Shown: positions 49,705-58,046 of the stretch, piece after piece
How positions within the stretch are numbered: the first letter of the stretch is position 1
Layout: each line of letters opens with the position of its first letter
The notes under the pieces: generated by a model
Told to the model about the DNA's origin: nothing
Seen by the model: only the letters and a program-made list of their open reading frames with translations
The model's database searches: none
Program-made: the position numbers and the translations under genes
NCBI GenBank assembly: GCA_030426355.1
Contig: JAUHYQ010000001.1
Span: forward strand, 310,001-374,000
Direction of reading: 5' to 3'
DNA from: Gammaproteobacteria bacterium
GTDB taxonomy: Bacteria > Pseudomonadota > Gammaproteobacteria > Steroidobacterales > GCA-2729495
DNA length: 64,000 nucleotides

Positions 49705-51129
49705 ATGCTTTTACACAACCGCTTCCGCCCTTTCGGCGCGCTTCTGGCTGGCGTTATCGCCGGCTTGGCTATCAACGTTGCATATGCCGATGGATTTGCA
49801 GTCGTCACGAATAACAATGACTCCGGTTCCGGCTCGCTGCGCGAGGCGCTGGAGGTGCAGCAGGCCAACGTTGTGTTTATTCCCCGGCGGATCGGCGATA
49901 TCAATATCACCGATACTCTGGAATACAGCGCCACAAGTCCGCTGGTCATATTCGGTACCGGACAAAAGGTATCGACGCTGCATAACGTTACCCTCCTGGC
50001 GATCACGCAGGGTGCGGATCTGAACGTCAGCAACCTCAATTTCGCCGGGCCCGGCGGCTTCAGCATCCTGAATCGCGGTGATCAGGGCAGCATCCCCGCC
50101 GGCAAAGGCATCTTTGTGGACGTTCGCGATGACCAGACCGGCACCGTCAACGTGGTGCTCAATAAAGTTTCGGTCTTCGGTGTCGCGAACCATGGCATTC
50201 ATATTTCCGACTGCAGCCTCGCCGATGACTGCGGCGGTGGCAGTAGCGGCGGCGGCGAAGGCTCCCCCGCATCCATCGCACTCATCTGCAATCAATGTCG
50301 TGTTGAAAACGCCGGCAACGGCAAATTCGATGCCGACGGTCTTCGCATAGACGACCGGGGCGACGGCGATATCTCGGCCTTTTTCAAAGACTCGACATTT
50401 ACGCACGTGGGCGCCGACGGCGTTGAGCTGGATGAAGGCAATGACGGCAGTATTTTCCTCAAAACCGTGCGCACCGACTTCAGCGATAACGGCGGTTACT
50501 GTGACCCGGATATTCTCGGCCCGTTTGTCCCGACACCGGACGAAGCCGAGTTCGATGAATCGGAAATGGTGACCGTGGCGGAGATTCCGGGCCCGGTCAC
50601 GGGCAGCCCGGACGATTCCTGCATTGAATACGCCGTTGACGAATACGACTCGGGCTTTGTAGAGGCTTATGAATTCGCCATAGACCTGGATGACGGCATA
50701 GATCTGGATGAAGCCGGCGAAGGTTCGCTGTGGGCCTCAATGATCAACACAACCATCAACGGCAACCTTGATGAAGGCGTGGACTTTGACGAAGCCGATG
50801 CCGGCGACATCGTTGCGAGCTTCGTGCGCACACGCGCCACGGGCAACAACGATGACGGCTTCAAGTTATCCGAAGAAGACGGCGGCAATGTCTACGGCGA
50901 CGTACGACGCTCGCGCGCTGCCGACAACGGCGGCAAAGGCTTTGTATTTGAAGAAGCCGACGATGGCGACCTGACCGTCAGTGTTCGCGGCAGCAGCACC
51001 TCCAACAACGACGACAGCGATGACACCGGTATCGAGGCCGTGCAGGAAGACGACGGTGCCGGCACGCTGCGGGTGCGCAGCTCAAACATTGCCGACGGCA
51101 TTGACCTTGATGGCGTCGAACAGATTTAG
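49705..51129 (+). CDS. Exported acidic beta-helix repeat protein
   Basis: 474 residues from ATG 49705, preceded by AGAGGAG. Signal peptide ends NVAYADGF. The start of the mature protein (VTNNNDSGSGSLREAL) is the CSLREA-type opening of secreted right-handed beta-helices. From about residue 210 to the end there are six or seven imperfect repeats of about 27 residues with the pattern DG-h-x-h-D/E-E/D-x3-G-D/S-h (ADGVELDEGNDGS, DDGIDLDEAGEGS, DEGVDFDEADAGD, GKGFVFEEADDGD). One turn per repeat and regularly spaced acidic residues suggest stacked calcium sites. A strong terminator follows. Confidence 0.85.
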   Translation: MLLHNRFRPFGALLAGVIAGLAINVAYADGFAVVTNNNDSGSGSLREALEVQQANVVFIPRRIGDINITDTLEYSATSPLVIFGTGQKVSTLHNVTLLAITQGADLNVSNLNFAGPGGFSILNRGDQGSIPAGKGIFVDVRDDQTGTVNVVLNKVSVFGVANHGIHISDCSLADDCGGGSSGGGEGSPASIALICNQCRVENAGNGKFDADGLRIDDRGDGDISAFFKDSTFTHVGADGVELDEGNDGSIFLKTVRTDFSDNGGYCDPDILGPFVPTPDEAEFDESEMVTVAEIPGPVTGSPDDSCIEYAVDEYDSGFVEAYEFAIDLDDGIDLDEAGEGSLWASMINTTINGNLDEGVDFDEADAGDIVASFVRTRATGNNDDGFKLSEEDGGNVYGDVRRSRAADNGGKGFVFEEADDGDLTVSVRGSSTSNNDDSDDTGIEAVQEDDGAGTLRVRSSNIADGIDLDGVEQI

Positions 51130-51190
51130 ATCTTTAGCTTTCCCACGATAATAAAAAAACCTTACCCCCCCCATAACAACAATAATGAAA

Positions 51191-51222
51191 GCCCTCTCTG
51201 CCGCAGAGAGGGCCTTTTTTTT
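51191..51222 (+). terminator. Rho-independent terminator after beta-helix gene
   Basis: 10-bp perfect stem (GCCCTCTCTG / CAGAGAGGGC, 51191-51200 and 51204-51213), CCG loop, then CTTTTTTTT. Confidence 0.93.
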
Positions 51223-51228
51223 ATTAAT

Positions 51229-51241
51229 GGGGTCAGAGTAA
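51229..51241 (+). repeat. REP half-site
   Basis: GGGGTCAGAGTAA, the left arm of the palindrome found further right, without its right arm. It lies between two convergent genes, just after the terminator. It is the only copy left of 57 kb. Confidence 0.6.
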
Positions 51242-51263
51242 ACGCCCGCTATCACGCGAGCTC

Positions 51264-51935
51264 TTACTGACGTTTGGCCATCATCTCGCGCAGCCACTTG
51301 AGGAACTTCTCGAGCTCGACCGCATACTCCTCGACGTTTTTGCGGCAACCGGCATGCTCATTCAGTGCATCCCACCAGTCGGCAATGCGCCCGGTGCCTT
51401 CGGTCGGATCTTCGACTTCCGGAAACGACGCAAAAATATTCTGCTTCAGCATTACAATGAACGGTGCAAGCGCGCAGTCTCCCAAAGACGGCGTGTCGCC
51501 GGCGGCAAACGGACCGGGACCCATGAACGCTTCAATGTAATGAAACCCCTGAGCGAACAGCGCGGCCTGCTTATCAATCAGCACCTGATCCCTGTCAGGC
51601 CCCATGCGGTTAAGCGGCGTGTTGTGCGGTGCTATATACAAATCCGTCATGCGCGCAATCATCCGTGATTGCGCTTGCAGCACCGGGTCCGCCGGAATCA
51701 TGGGCGGTTGCGGCTGCAATGCCTCGAGGTATTCGCAAATCACCGTCGATTCAGCAATGCATTCGCCACGATCAGTCACCAGTGCCGGGATCTTGCCGGT
51801 GGGATTGATAGACTTGTACTCGGGCGAACCCATGCCGCCGGGAGCGGGCTCCATGTCCAGTTGCATACCCTTCAGATCGGCGAACATCGCAACGCGTGCG
51901 ACATAGGGTGACGCAATCGATCCGTACAATTTCAT
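51264..51935 (-). CDS. Glutathione S-transferase family protein
   Basis: 223 residues from ATG 51935, which overlaps the upstream SDR stop as ATGA; a GTG four codons earlier is the alternative. N-terminal thioredoxin-like domain (MKLYGSIASPYVARVAMFAD, NPTGKIPALV, ECIAESTVICEYLE) and helical C-terminal domain (GDTPSLGDCALAPFI). Could conjugate glutathione to an electrophilic intermediate or act as an isomerase. Translationally coupled to the SDR. Confidence 0.92.
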   Translation of the reverse strand: MKLYGSIASPYVARVAMFADLKGMQLDMEPAPGGMGSPEYKSINPTGKIPALVTDRGECIAESTVICEYLEALQPQPPMIPADPVLQAQSRMIARMTDLYIAPHNTPLNRMGPDRDQVLIDKQAALFAQGFHYIEAFMGPGPFAAGDTPSLGDCALAPFIVMLKQNIFASFPEVEDPTEGTGRIADWWDALNEHAGCRKNVEEYAVELEKFLKWLREMMAKRQ

Positions 51936-52741
51936 TTCAGTTGCCACTCCATAAATTTCACCATGCGCTCGGTAAAACCCTGCGGGTCTGTTTGCCGTAT
52001 ATCCAGTGCCTGCCGCGCTTCGGGGATACTGATCACCACTTCTTCGGCACGCCGAAGCATGGCCTCAATCACTTGCTCGGCGCACGCTTCGGCCGTCATA
52101 CCAACGCCGTCTTCGCCCCACTCGTTACCACCCGCTTCAGAGCCATCGCCGGTCAGTGCGTGCTTGAACACATTACTGCGAACGCCGGCGATCACCAGCA
52201 AGGTCACGGCAATATTGTCCTTGAAGTGCTCAACGCGCAGCGTGTCGTACCAGCCGTGCAACGCGTGCTTGGCCGCGCAATAGCTGGTGTGCATGGGGAC
52301 GGCGTGCTTGCCCGCTACTGACGATGTCACCACCATATGGCCGCTTTGCTGCTCAACCATCCGCGGCATGACCAGCTTGGTCAGCGCGATCGGCCCGAAA
52401 AAATCCACCTCCATAATGCGGCGGTCGACTTCCAGCGTGGTGTCTTTGGCAAGGCTGCGCTGACCGATACCGGCGTTATTGACCAGCACGTCAAGACGAT
52501 CAAAGTCATTCAGAACTCTGGCGGCGGCGGCCTCCCGCCCCACCGCATCGGTGATATCAAAAGGCACCACCGTGACACTACCCGTGCCTTGCTTGCAGCC
52601 AGCCGCGACACGCTCAAGTTCGTCGGCGCGACGGCCCGAGAGAATCACATTGGCGCCTTCGCGATGAAACACGGTCGCCATGCCTTCGCCGACGCCGGAG
52701 GATGCGCCGGTTATCCAGATGGTTTGGTTTTCAAGCTGCAT
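51932..52741 (-). CDS. Short-chain dehydrogenase/reductase
   Basis: 269 residues. Classical SDR with TGASSGVGEGMATVF cofactor site, SGRRADEL (Arg after beta-2, suggesting NADP), NNAGIG, catalytic Ser in VVTSSVAGKHAV and YCAAK (Tyr, Lys). Followed directly by the GST gene; preceded by LLM paralogue 4 with 49 bases between. The three genes on the minus strand form a likely operon. Confidence 0.93.
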   Translation of the reverse strand: MQLENQTIWITGASSGVGEGMATVFHREGANVILSGRRADELERVAAGCKQGTGSVTVVPFDITDAVGREAAAARVLNDFDRLDVLVNNAGIGQRSLAKDTTLEVDRRIMEVDFFGPIALTKLVMPRMVEQQSGHMVVTSSVAGKHAVPMHTSYCAAKHALHGWYDTLRVEHFKDNIAVTLLVIAGVRSNVFKHALTGDGSEAGGNEWGEDGVGMTAEACAEQVIEAMLRRAEEVVISIPEARQALDIRQTDPQGFTERMVKFMEWQLK

Positions 52742-52790
52742 GATTATTCTTACTGTTTTCTACGCGCCGTGATCTGATGCGGGGGCCGCC

Positions 52791-53840
52791 TCAGACGGCT
52801 GAATCAAAATGCGGAATCACCCGTTCCTTGATGATCTTCAGCGAATCAAAAGGATCGTCAAACAATCGAATCGCCAGATCAGTGATGCCGCCCGCTTCCA
52901 TTTGCTTGTAGCGCTCAATTTCGTGATCGAGATTGCTGAGATCGCCCGCCGAACAAACCTGATCAATAATCCGCTGCACTAAATCCGGCGGCATGCCTTT
53001 GATTTCACCACTGCCGGTAATGTCGGCCATCAGCATGTTCTGAAAATTGTCTTTAACAATCTGCGCTTCATCGGGTTCGAGCAAATGGTCAAGACCTATA
53101 TAAGGGTGCAGCATTTCGGCTCTTGAAAAAAGCTTGCAGCGTGCCTCGTGCAGTGACTTCTCGCGATCTTCCTTAATGTGCCAGGCCCAGAAATTGCCAA
53201 TACGGAAATCGCTCGCCGGATACTCTCGTTTGGCGAGCCCCGCATTGATGTCCGTCATCACCTCGGGCACCCGACCCGGCACTACATCGCCCACTTGTAT
53301 ACCGTCGGCTACGCGACCGCCCATGCGCAACATTTGCGGCCCCATCGAACAGGCATGAATCTGCGGGCGCGTGGCTTTCATGAACGTGGTCTTGAACGGC
53401 CGCGACATGCTGAAAATATCCCCGTGATAAGCAGGCCAGAAATCACCGCTGGTCACCCGGTAAATAATTTCCGCAGCTTCGCGCACGCCGCGCACGATGC
53501 GCATTTTCTTAAAGTCGAGATTTCTATCTCTGCGAATGAACAGCGCCATCGCGCCACCACCGCCGAGGCCCACCTGCGCCCGGCCGTTGGAGAGCTCGTT
53601 CAACGTTCCCAGTGCATACGCAATCTTCAGCGGATGCATTTCATACGGACTCAGTGCCAGTGGCCCGAGCCGAATATGATGGGTGGCCATGGCCGCCGGC
53701 ACCAGCGCCATGAACGGGTCGTAAGCGTCACTGAGGTTGGAATTCCACAGGGTACGTACGCCCGCTTTTTCCGCTTCGACCGCAAACTCCGCAAGCTCCT
53801 GCGGGTGCATTTCATTACCGACAATCAGTTCTATATGCAT
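52791..53840 (-). CDS. LLM class flavin-dependent oxidoreductase (paralogue 4)
   Basis: 349 residues from ATG 53840 (MHIELIVGN matches paralogue starts). Landmarks: SPYEMHPLKIAYALGTLNEL, NGRAQVGLGGGGAMALFI, QIHACSMGPQMLRMGGRVAD, NFWAWHIKED, DDPFDSLKIIKERVIP. Flavin-dependent oxidation expected. Leads an LLM-SDR-GST run and is divergent, by 51 bases, from the lipoprotein methyltransferase. Confidence 0.93.
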   Translation of the reverse strand: MHIELIVGNEMHPQELAEFAVEAEKAGVRTLWNSNLSDAYDPFMALVPAAMATHHIRLGPLALSPYEMHPLKIAYALGTLNELSNGRAQVGLGGGGAMALFIRRDRNLDFKKMRIVRGVREAAEIIYRVTSGDFWPAYHGDIFSMSRPFKTTFMKATRPQIHACSMGPQMLRMGGRVADGIQVGDVVPGRVPEVMTDINAGLAKREYPASDFRIGNFWAWHIKEDREKSLHEARCKLFSRAEMLHPYIGLDHLLEPDEAQIVKDNFQNMLMADITGSGEIKGMPPDLVQRIIDQVCSAGDLSNLDHEIERYKQMEAGGITDLAIRLFDDPFDSLKIIKERVIPHFDSAV

Positions 53841-53891
53841 GGCCGTAGAGTACAACTCATCCAATTCCCTCGTCCATGCGAATATTCCACT

Positions 53892-54665
53892 ATGCATACA
53901 GACGATGAAATACTGATTTCACAAGGACTTGCCGGCAAACTTTGCCTGGCATGGTTGCTGCTGGTCGCACCGCTTGCCGGCTGCGCGGACAGCAACAAAG
54001 GCGATCAAGCGGCGACCGTCGACGATGGCGTCTACCAATACCGGCCCGCCACCCGGGACGGCATCGGCAAGCAATACATGGGCCGCGAGATCTCGTACGT
54101 CATGGGCCATCAGGGGGCGGGGTGGCTGGAACGGCCCAGCCGCGAGCGCGAAGAACGCACCGACCTGCTGCTGAGCAATTTGCCGATTCAGCCGGGCGAC
54201 CAGGTTGCCGACATCGGCGCGGGCACCGGTTATTTCAGTTTGCCGATGGCCGCGCGGGTGGGCGAGACAGGCACGGTTTTCGCTGTCGATATTCAGCCGG
54301 AAATGTTGCAGATCATTGCGGATCGCAGCGAGCGTTCAGGTATTACAAACATAAAACGCGTGCTGGCCGACGTTGATGACCCTCGCCTGCCCGCCGATAC
54401 ACTTGATTTAGTGCTGTTTGTCGATGCGTATCATGAGTTTGAGTGGCCCCGCGAAGTGATGACCGGCGTTTTCCGCAGTCTGGTCAGCGGCGGCAAAGTG
54501 GTACTGATAGAATATCGAGCGGAGGATCCGTCCGTGCCCATCAAGCGGTTACACAAGATGTCCGAAGCGCAGGCACGCAAAGAACTGGAAGCTATCGGGC
54601 TAAAATTCACGGCGAACCTCGATTTTCTTCCGCAGCAGCACTTTCTGGTATTCGAAAAACCCTGA
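53892..54665 (+). CDS. Lipoprotein with SAM-dependent methyltransferase domain
   Basis: 257 residues from ATG 53892. The N-terminal signal ends in a perfect lipobox (APLAGCADS). The methyltransferase fold follows: GDQVADIGAGTGYFSLPMA (motif I intact), VFAVDIQPEMLQII (acidic residue for ribose), LDLVLFVDAYHEFEWP and SGGKVVLIEYRAEDP. A lipidated, exported methyltransferase is odd since SAM is cytoplasmic. The next gene starts at the base after its stop, so it is co-transcribed with the MFS transporter. Confidence 0.85.
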   Translation: MHTDDEILISQGLAGKLCLAWLLLVAPLAGCADSNKGDQAATVDDGVYQYRPATRDGIGKQYMGREISYVMGHQGAGWLERPSREREERTDLLLSNLPIQPGDQVADIGAGTGYFSLPMAARVGETGTVFAVDIQPEMLQIIADRSERSGITNIKRVLADVDDPRLPADTLDLVLFVDAYHEFEWPREVMTGVFRSLVSGGKVVLIEYRAEDPSVPIKRLHKMSEAQARKELEAIGLKFTANLDFLPQQHFLVFEKP

Positions 54666-56057
54666 ATGGAACACCACAACACCAAACTACTGCTGGCTCT
54701 ATTGTTTACCGGCACGCTGATGGGTGCGCTGGATCTGGCGATCATCGGCCCGGCACTGCCGGTGATCCAGCTCGAATTCGATATGCAGCAGCGTCAGCTC
54801 GCGGGCCTGATTAATTCCTACACCCTGATGCAAATGCTGGGGGCGCTGCTCTTGGCAAAAATTGCCGACCGCACCGGCCCGCGCCGAATCTACATCATCA
54901 GCATATTGTTGTTTGCGACCGGGTCGCTGATGCTGATCGTCGCGGAGTCGACCTGGATGTTGTATGCCGGACGCGCCATGCAGGGCTTCGGGGCCGGCGG
55001 CATTTTCCCGGCCGCTGCAGCCGTTATCGGAGCGCGGCTCGCGCCCGCCGAGCGCGGTCAGGCATTGGGGATACTCGGCATGGTCTGGGGTGTGGCGTTT
55101 CTCGCCGGCCCGATACTCGGCGGTATCCTGTTGCGGTTTTCCTGGCACTGGCTGTTTGCGATTAATCTGCCCATCGCTGCGATACTCATTTTTGGCGCCA
55201 TGAAAATGCTGCCCAATGACCGGCGCCAGGAACCCAAACCGTTCGACCTGCGCGGCATGCTCACGCTGATACTGGCACTCGGTGCGCTGATCATGGCAAT
55301 TACCGGGCTGGACACCAATGCGATGCAAGACAGCATCTTCAGTTGGCGCGTCGGTGGCGGCATTGTCCTGATTGCCATGCTCACCGCAATATTCTGGCGC
55401 ATCGAAAAACAGGCCCACGACCCGATTGTGCGGCCGGCGCTGTTTGCTTCATCGCAAATCACCAAGAGCTGCATCATTTCAACCGGCGTCAGCACCGTGC
55501 AAAGCGGCAGTATCTTTTTGCCCGCGCTGCTGGTCGCATCGCTCGGTATAGCGCCCGCGGATTCTGCATTGCTGCTGTTGCCCGGCGTGGTTGCTGCGAC
55601 CACCGCCGCGCCGTTGTTTGGCCGGTTGATTAATGTCACCGGGACACGCTTTATCCTCGTGCTCGGGCAACTGCTGGTGCTGTGCTCGACACTGGTTTAT
55701 GCCTTTGCCGATCTGACCGTGACCATCTTTCTGATGGCCAGCATCGTGGGCGGGATCGGTTCGGCCGGGCTGGTCGGCGCGCCGTTGCGATACATCATGC
55801 TCGCGGAGACCGGCAACCATGACCGCGCGGCAGCACAGGGGTTGCTCAGTGTATTTTCGTCGGTGGGGCGTCTGACCGGTGCTGCGCTAGTCGGTGCACT
55901 GGCCGCCTCCAAAGGCGGCGGCACTGTCGGCTATCAGGCGGCTTTCGGCGGGCTGGTCTTTATCGCGATGCTGGTTGCGCTCACGGCGATGACTTTAAAG
56001 TCAAAAACAGCCGAGCAAAGGGATATGGAAAACCCGCAGGAATCAGCGGCGACGTGA
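54666..56057 (+). CDS. MFS transporter (DHA2/EmrB type)
   Basis: 463 residues, 12-14 transmembrane helices. Motifs: GTLMGALDLAIIGPALPVIQ, LLAKIADRTGPRRIYI (loop 2-3), YAGRAMQGFGAGGIFPAAAAV, GMVWGVAFLAGPILGG (motif C of drug:H+ antiporters). Likely an exporter of hydrophobic compounds. Starts immediately after the methyltransferase stop and overlaps the end of the convergent helicase gene by 15 bases. Confidence 0.93.
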   Translation: MEHHNTKLLLALLFTGTLMGALDLAIIGPALPVIQLEFDMQQRQLAGLINSYTLMQMLGALLLAKIADRTGPRRIYIISILLFATGSLMLIVAESTWMLYAGRAMQGFGAGGIFPAAAAVIGARLAPAERGQALGILGMVWGVAFLAGPILGGILLRFSWHWLFAINLPIAAILIFGAMKMLPNDRRQEPKPFDLRGMLTLILALGALIMAITGLDTNAMQDSIFSWRVGGGIVLIAMLTAIFWRIEKQAHDPIVRPALFASSQITKSCIISTGVSTVQSGSIFLPALLVASLGIAPADSALLLLPGVVAATTAAPLFGRLINVTGTRFILVLGQLLVLCSTLVYAFADLTVTIFLMASIVGGIGSAGLVGAPLRYIMLAETGNHDRAAAQGLLSVFSSVGRLTGAALVGALAASKGGGTVGYQAAFGGLVFIAMLVALTAMTLKSKTAEQRDMENPQESAAT

Positions 56058-57866
56058 TTTGCCTTTAGACTCGCCGCCCACGCGACTGATCTTCAGTTGC
56101 TGCCCGCACACCCAGACCTTTTTCAAATCCTTAAAAACTTCGCGCGGCATGCCCTTTGGCAAGTCGACAAAAGAATGCGTGGCCAGAATCTCGACTGCGC
56201 CGACATGCTTGCCATCGAGACCTGCTTCGTTGGCAATCGCGCCGACAATGTTGCCGGGTTTTACGCCGTGTTCCGCGCCGACTTCTATACGAAACCGCTC
56301 TGCATCGCTGGCGGGCAGCGCGCCCTGCTTATTTTTGCCGGGCCTGCTGCCGGGTTTGGGGCCGGATTTTGGACCTGATTTAGCGCCAGGTTTGGTACCG
56401 GCCTGATCAGCAGGCCGTGCCTTCGGACGCGCGGTTTTGCCGGCGGCTTCACGATCCTGCTGGCTCTGACGTTCGCGCCGCGTCGGGCCGCGTTCGCGCT
56501 GCGCCTTTTCCTCGGCGCGTTGCACCTGTTCTTTCTCGGGCGACATTAATAAGGGTTTATCGCCGCTGAGGAGTTTTGCCAATGCGGCGGCAATTTCCAG
56601 CGGCGGCACATCGTGTTCCTGCTGATACTGCTCCAGCAGCCCGCGCATAAATGCCAGTTCACCGGCAGCCAGTGTATCGCTGATTTGTTGTTTGAAATCC
56701 GCGATGCGCTTGTTGTTGACCGTCTCCATCGTCGGCATTTGCAGCTCGGTAATTTTCTGCCGCGTGGCGTGCTCAATCGCGCGCAACATGCGCCTTTCGC
56801 GCGGCGCGACAAACAAAATCGCATCGCCGCTGCGGCCGGCACGGCCGGTACGACCGATGCGATGAATGTACGCCTCGGTGTCGTTGGGGATGTCGTAATT
56901 GATCACCAGGCTGATTCGATCCACGTCCAGCCCGCGGGCCGCCACGTCGGTGGCCACCAAAATGTCGAGCTTGCGATTTTTCAGCCGCTCTACCATTTTC
57001 TCGCGATCTTTTTGCGCCATGTCGCCGTTCATCGCGGCCGCGGCATATCCGCGCGCTTCCAGCTTTTCAGCGAGCTGCGTGGTGGCGAGTTTGGTGCGCG
57101 CGAACATGAGAATCGCGTCGAACTCTTCAACTTCCAGTATGCGGGTTAACGCGTCAAGCTTGCGCGCGCCGCTCACCAACCAGTAACGCTGCCGGATGGT
57201 CTCGGCCGTCGCGGTTCTGGCCTGAATGGAGATTTCCTGGGGCTTGTTGAGATGCTTGCGCGCGATGCGCTCAATTTGTTTTGGCATGGTGGCCGAGAAC
57301 AATGCCATCTGCCTTTTGGCCGGCGTCTGCTCAAGAATCCATTCGACTTCCTCGATAAAGCCCATGCGCAGCATCTCGTCAGCTTCGTCGAGCACCAGCG
57401 CCTGCAAACCGTCGAGCTTCAGGCGACCCTTGCGCATGTGGTCCATGACGCGTCCGGGCGTGCCCACAACCACGTGCACACCGCGTTCCAGTGCCCGCAG
57501 CTGACCGCCGTATTCGGTACCGCCATAAATTGGCAAGACATGAAAGCCTTCGATGTGCGCGGCATAGCGCTGAAACGCCTCGGCAACCTGGATAGCCAGC
57601 TCACGTGTTGGGGTCAGAGTCAATATTTGCACTTGCTTACTGGACACATCGAGCCGCGACAGCAGCGGCACCGCGAATGCTGCGGTCTTGCCGGTGCCGG
57701 TGGGCGCATGGCCGAGCAGATCCAGGCCTTTTAACAAATGCGGAATGGCCTGCGCCTGAATCGGCGACGGCGTTTCGTAACCGACTTCTTCCAGTGCTCG
57801 CAACAACGGCGCGGTGAGCTTGAGATCGCTAAAGCGGATGGGTTCGGCGGGCAGAGGTTGGGCCAT
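56043..57866 (-). CDS. deaD: DEAD-box RNA helicase, DeaD/CsdA type, with C-terminal RNA-binding domain
   Basis: 607 residues. Q motif SPIQAQAIP, Walker A APTGTGKT (54-61; Pro replaces the usual Gln), LTPTRELA, VGTPGRVMDH, DEADEMLRMGF, SATMP, ATDVAARGLDVD, HRIGRTGRAG. A Lys/Arg/Pro/Gly-rich linker (about 450-525) leads to a DbpA-type RNA-binding domain (RFRIEVGAEHGVKPGNIVGAI, ATHSFVDLPKGMP). The Asp/Glu-poor basic linker with PGAKSGPKSGPKPGS is a short repeat. Involved in ribosome assembly and cold-stress RNA unwinding. Confidence 0.9.
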   Translation of the reverse strand: MAQPLPAEPIRFSDLKLTAPLLRALEEVGYETPSPIQAQAIPHLLKGLDLLGHAPTGTGKTAAFAVPLLSRLDVSSKQVQILTLTPTRELAIQVAEAFQRYAAHIEGFHVLPIYGGTEYGGQLRALERGVHVVVGTPGRVMDHMRKGRLKLDGLQALVLDEADEMLRMGFIEEVEWILEQTPAKRQMALFSATMPKQIERIARKHLNKPQEISIQARTATAETIRQRYWLVSGARKLDALTRILEVEEFDAILMFARTKLATTQLAEKLEARGYAAAAMNGDMAQKDREKMVERLKNRKLDILVATDVAARGLDVDRISLVINYDIPNDTEAYIHRIGRTGRAGRSGDAILFVAPRERRMLRAIEHATRQKITELQMPTMETVNNKRIADFKQQISDTLAAGELAFMRGLLEQYQQEHDVPPLEIAAALAKLLSGDKPLLMSPEKEQVQRAEEKAQRERGPTRRERQSQQDREAAGKTARPKARPADQAGTKPGAKSGPKSGPKPGSRPGKNKQGALPASDAERFRIEVGAEHGVKPGNIVGAIANEAGLDGKHVGAVEILATHSFVDLPKGMPREVFKDLKKVWVCGQQLKISRVGGESKGKSRRR

Positions 57867-57981
57867 GGGGAATCCTGATCAGGCGAAACGCGGGCAATGC
57901 GAGCCCGGGCGGGGCTGCATCATACGCTGGCGATGGACCCGTGTCAGATTAAGTTCGTCTGCTATTCTTGATGGATTGGCG

Positions 57982-58007
57982 GGGGTCGGAGTCAATACTC
58001 TGACCCC
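57982..58007. repeat. REP palindrome 1
   Basis: GGGGTCGGAGT-CAAT-ACTCTGACCCC; 11-bp arms with one G-T wobble. In the divergent promoter region between the helicase and decarboxylase genes. Confidence 0.93.
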
Positions 58008-58046
58008 GATAGTTGGCTGCCGGAACCACGTTAGGGAACAACAAAA

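Noticed and set aside
56340-56400. Short GC-rich repeats in the helicase gene
   Set aside because: They encode the Pro/Gly/Lys linker before the RNA-binding domain, a usual low-complexity region in this family.
57610-57624. GGGGTCAGAGTCAAT inside the helicase gene, matching a REP left arm and loop
   Set aside because: On the coding strand it encodes L-T-L-T-P just before PTRELA, a conserved helicase motif, and the second arm is missing. The similar codons in rhlE (LTPTREL) give a partial match too, so coding constraint explains it.
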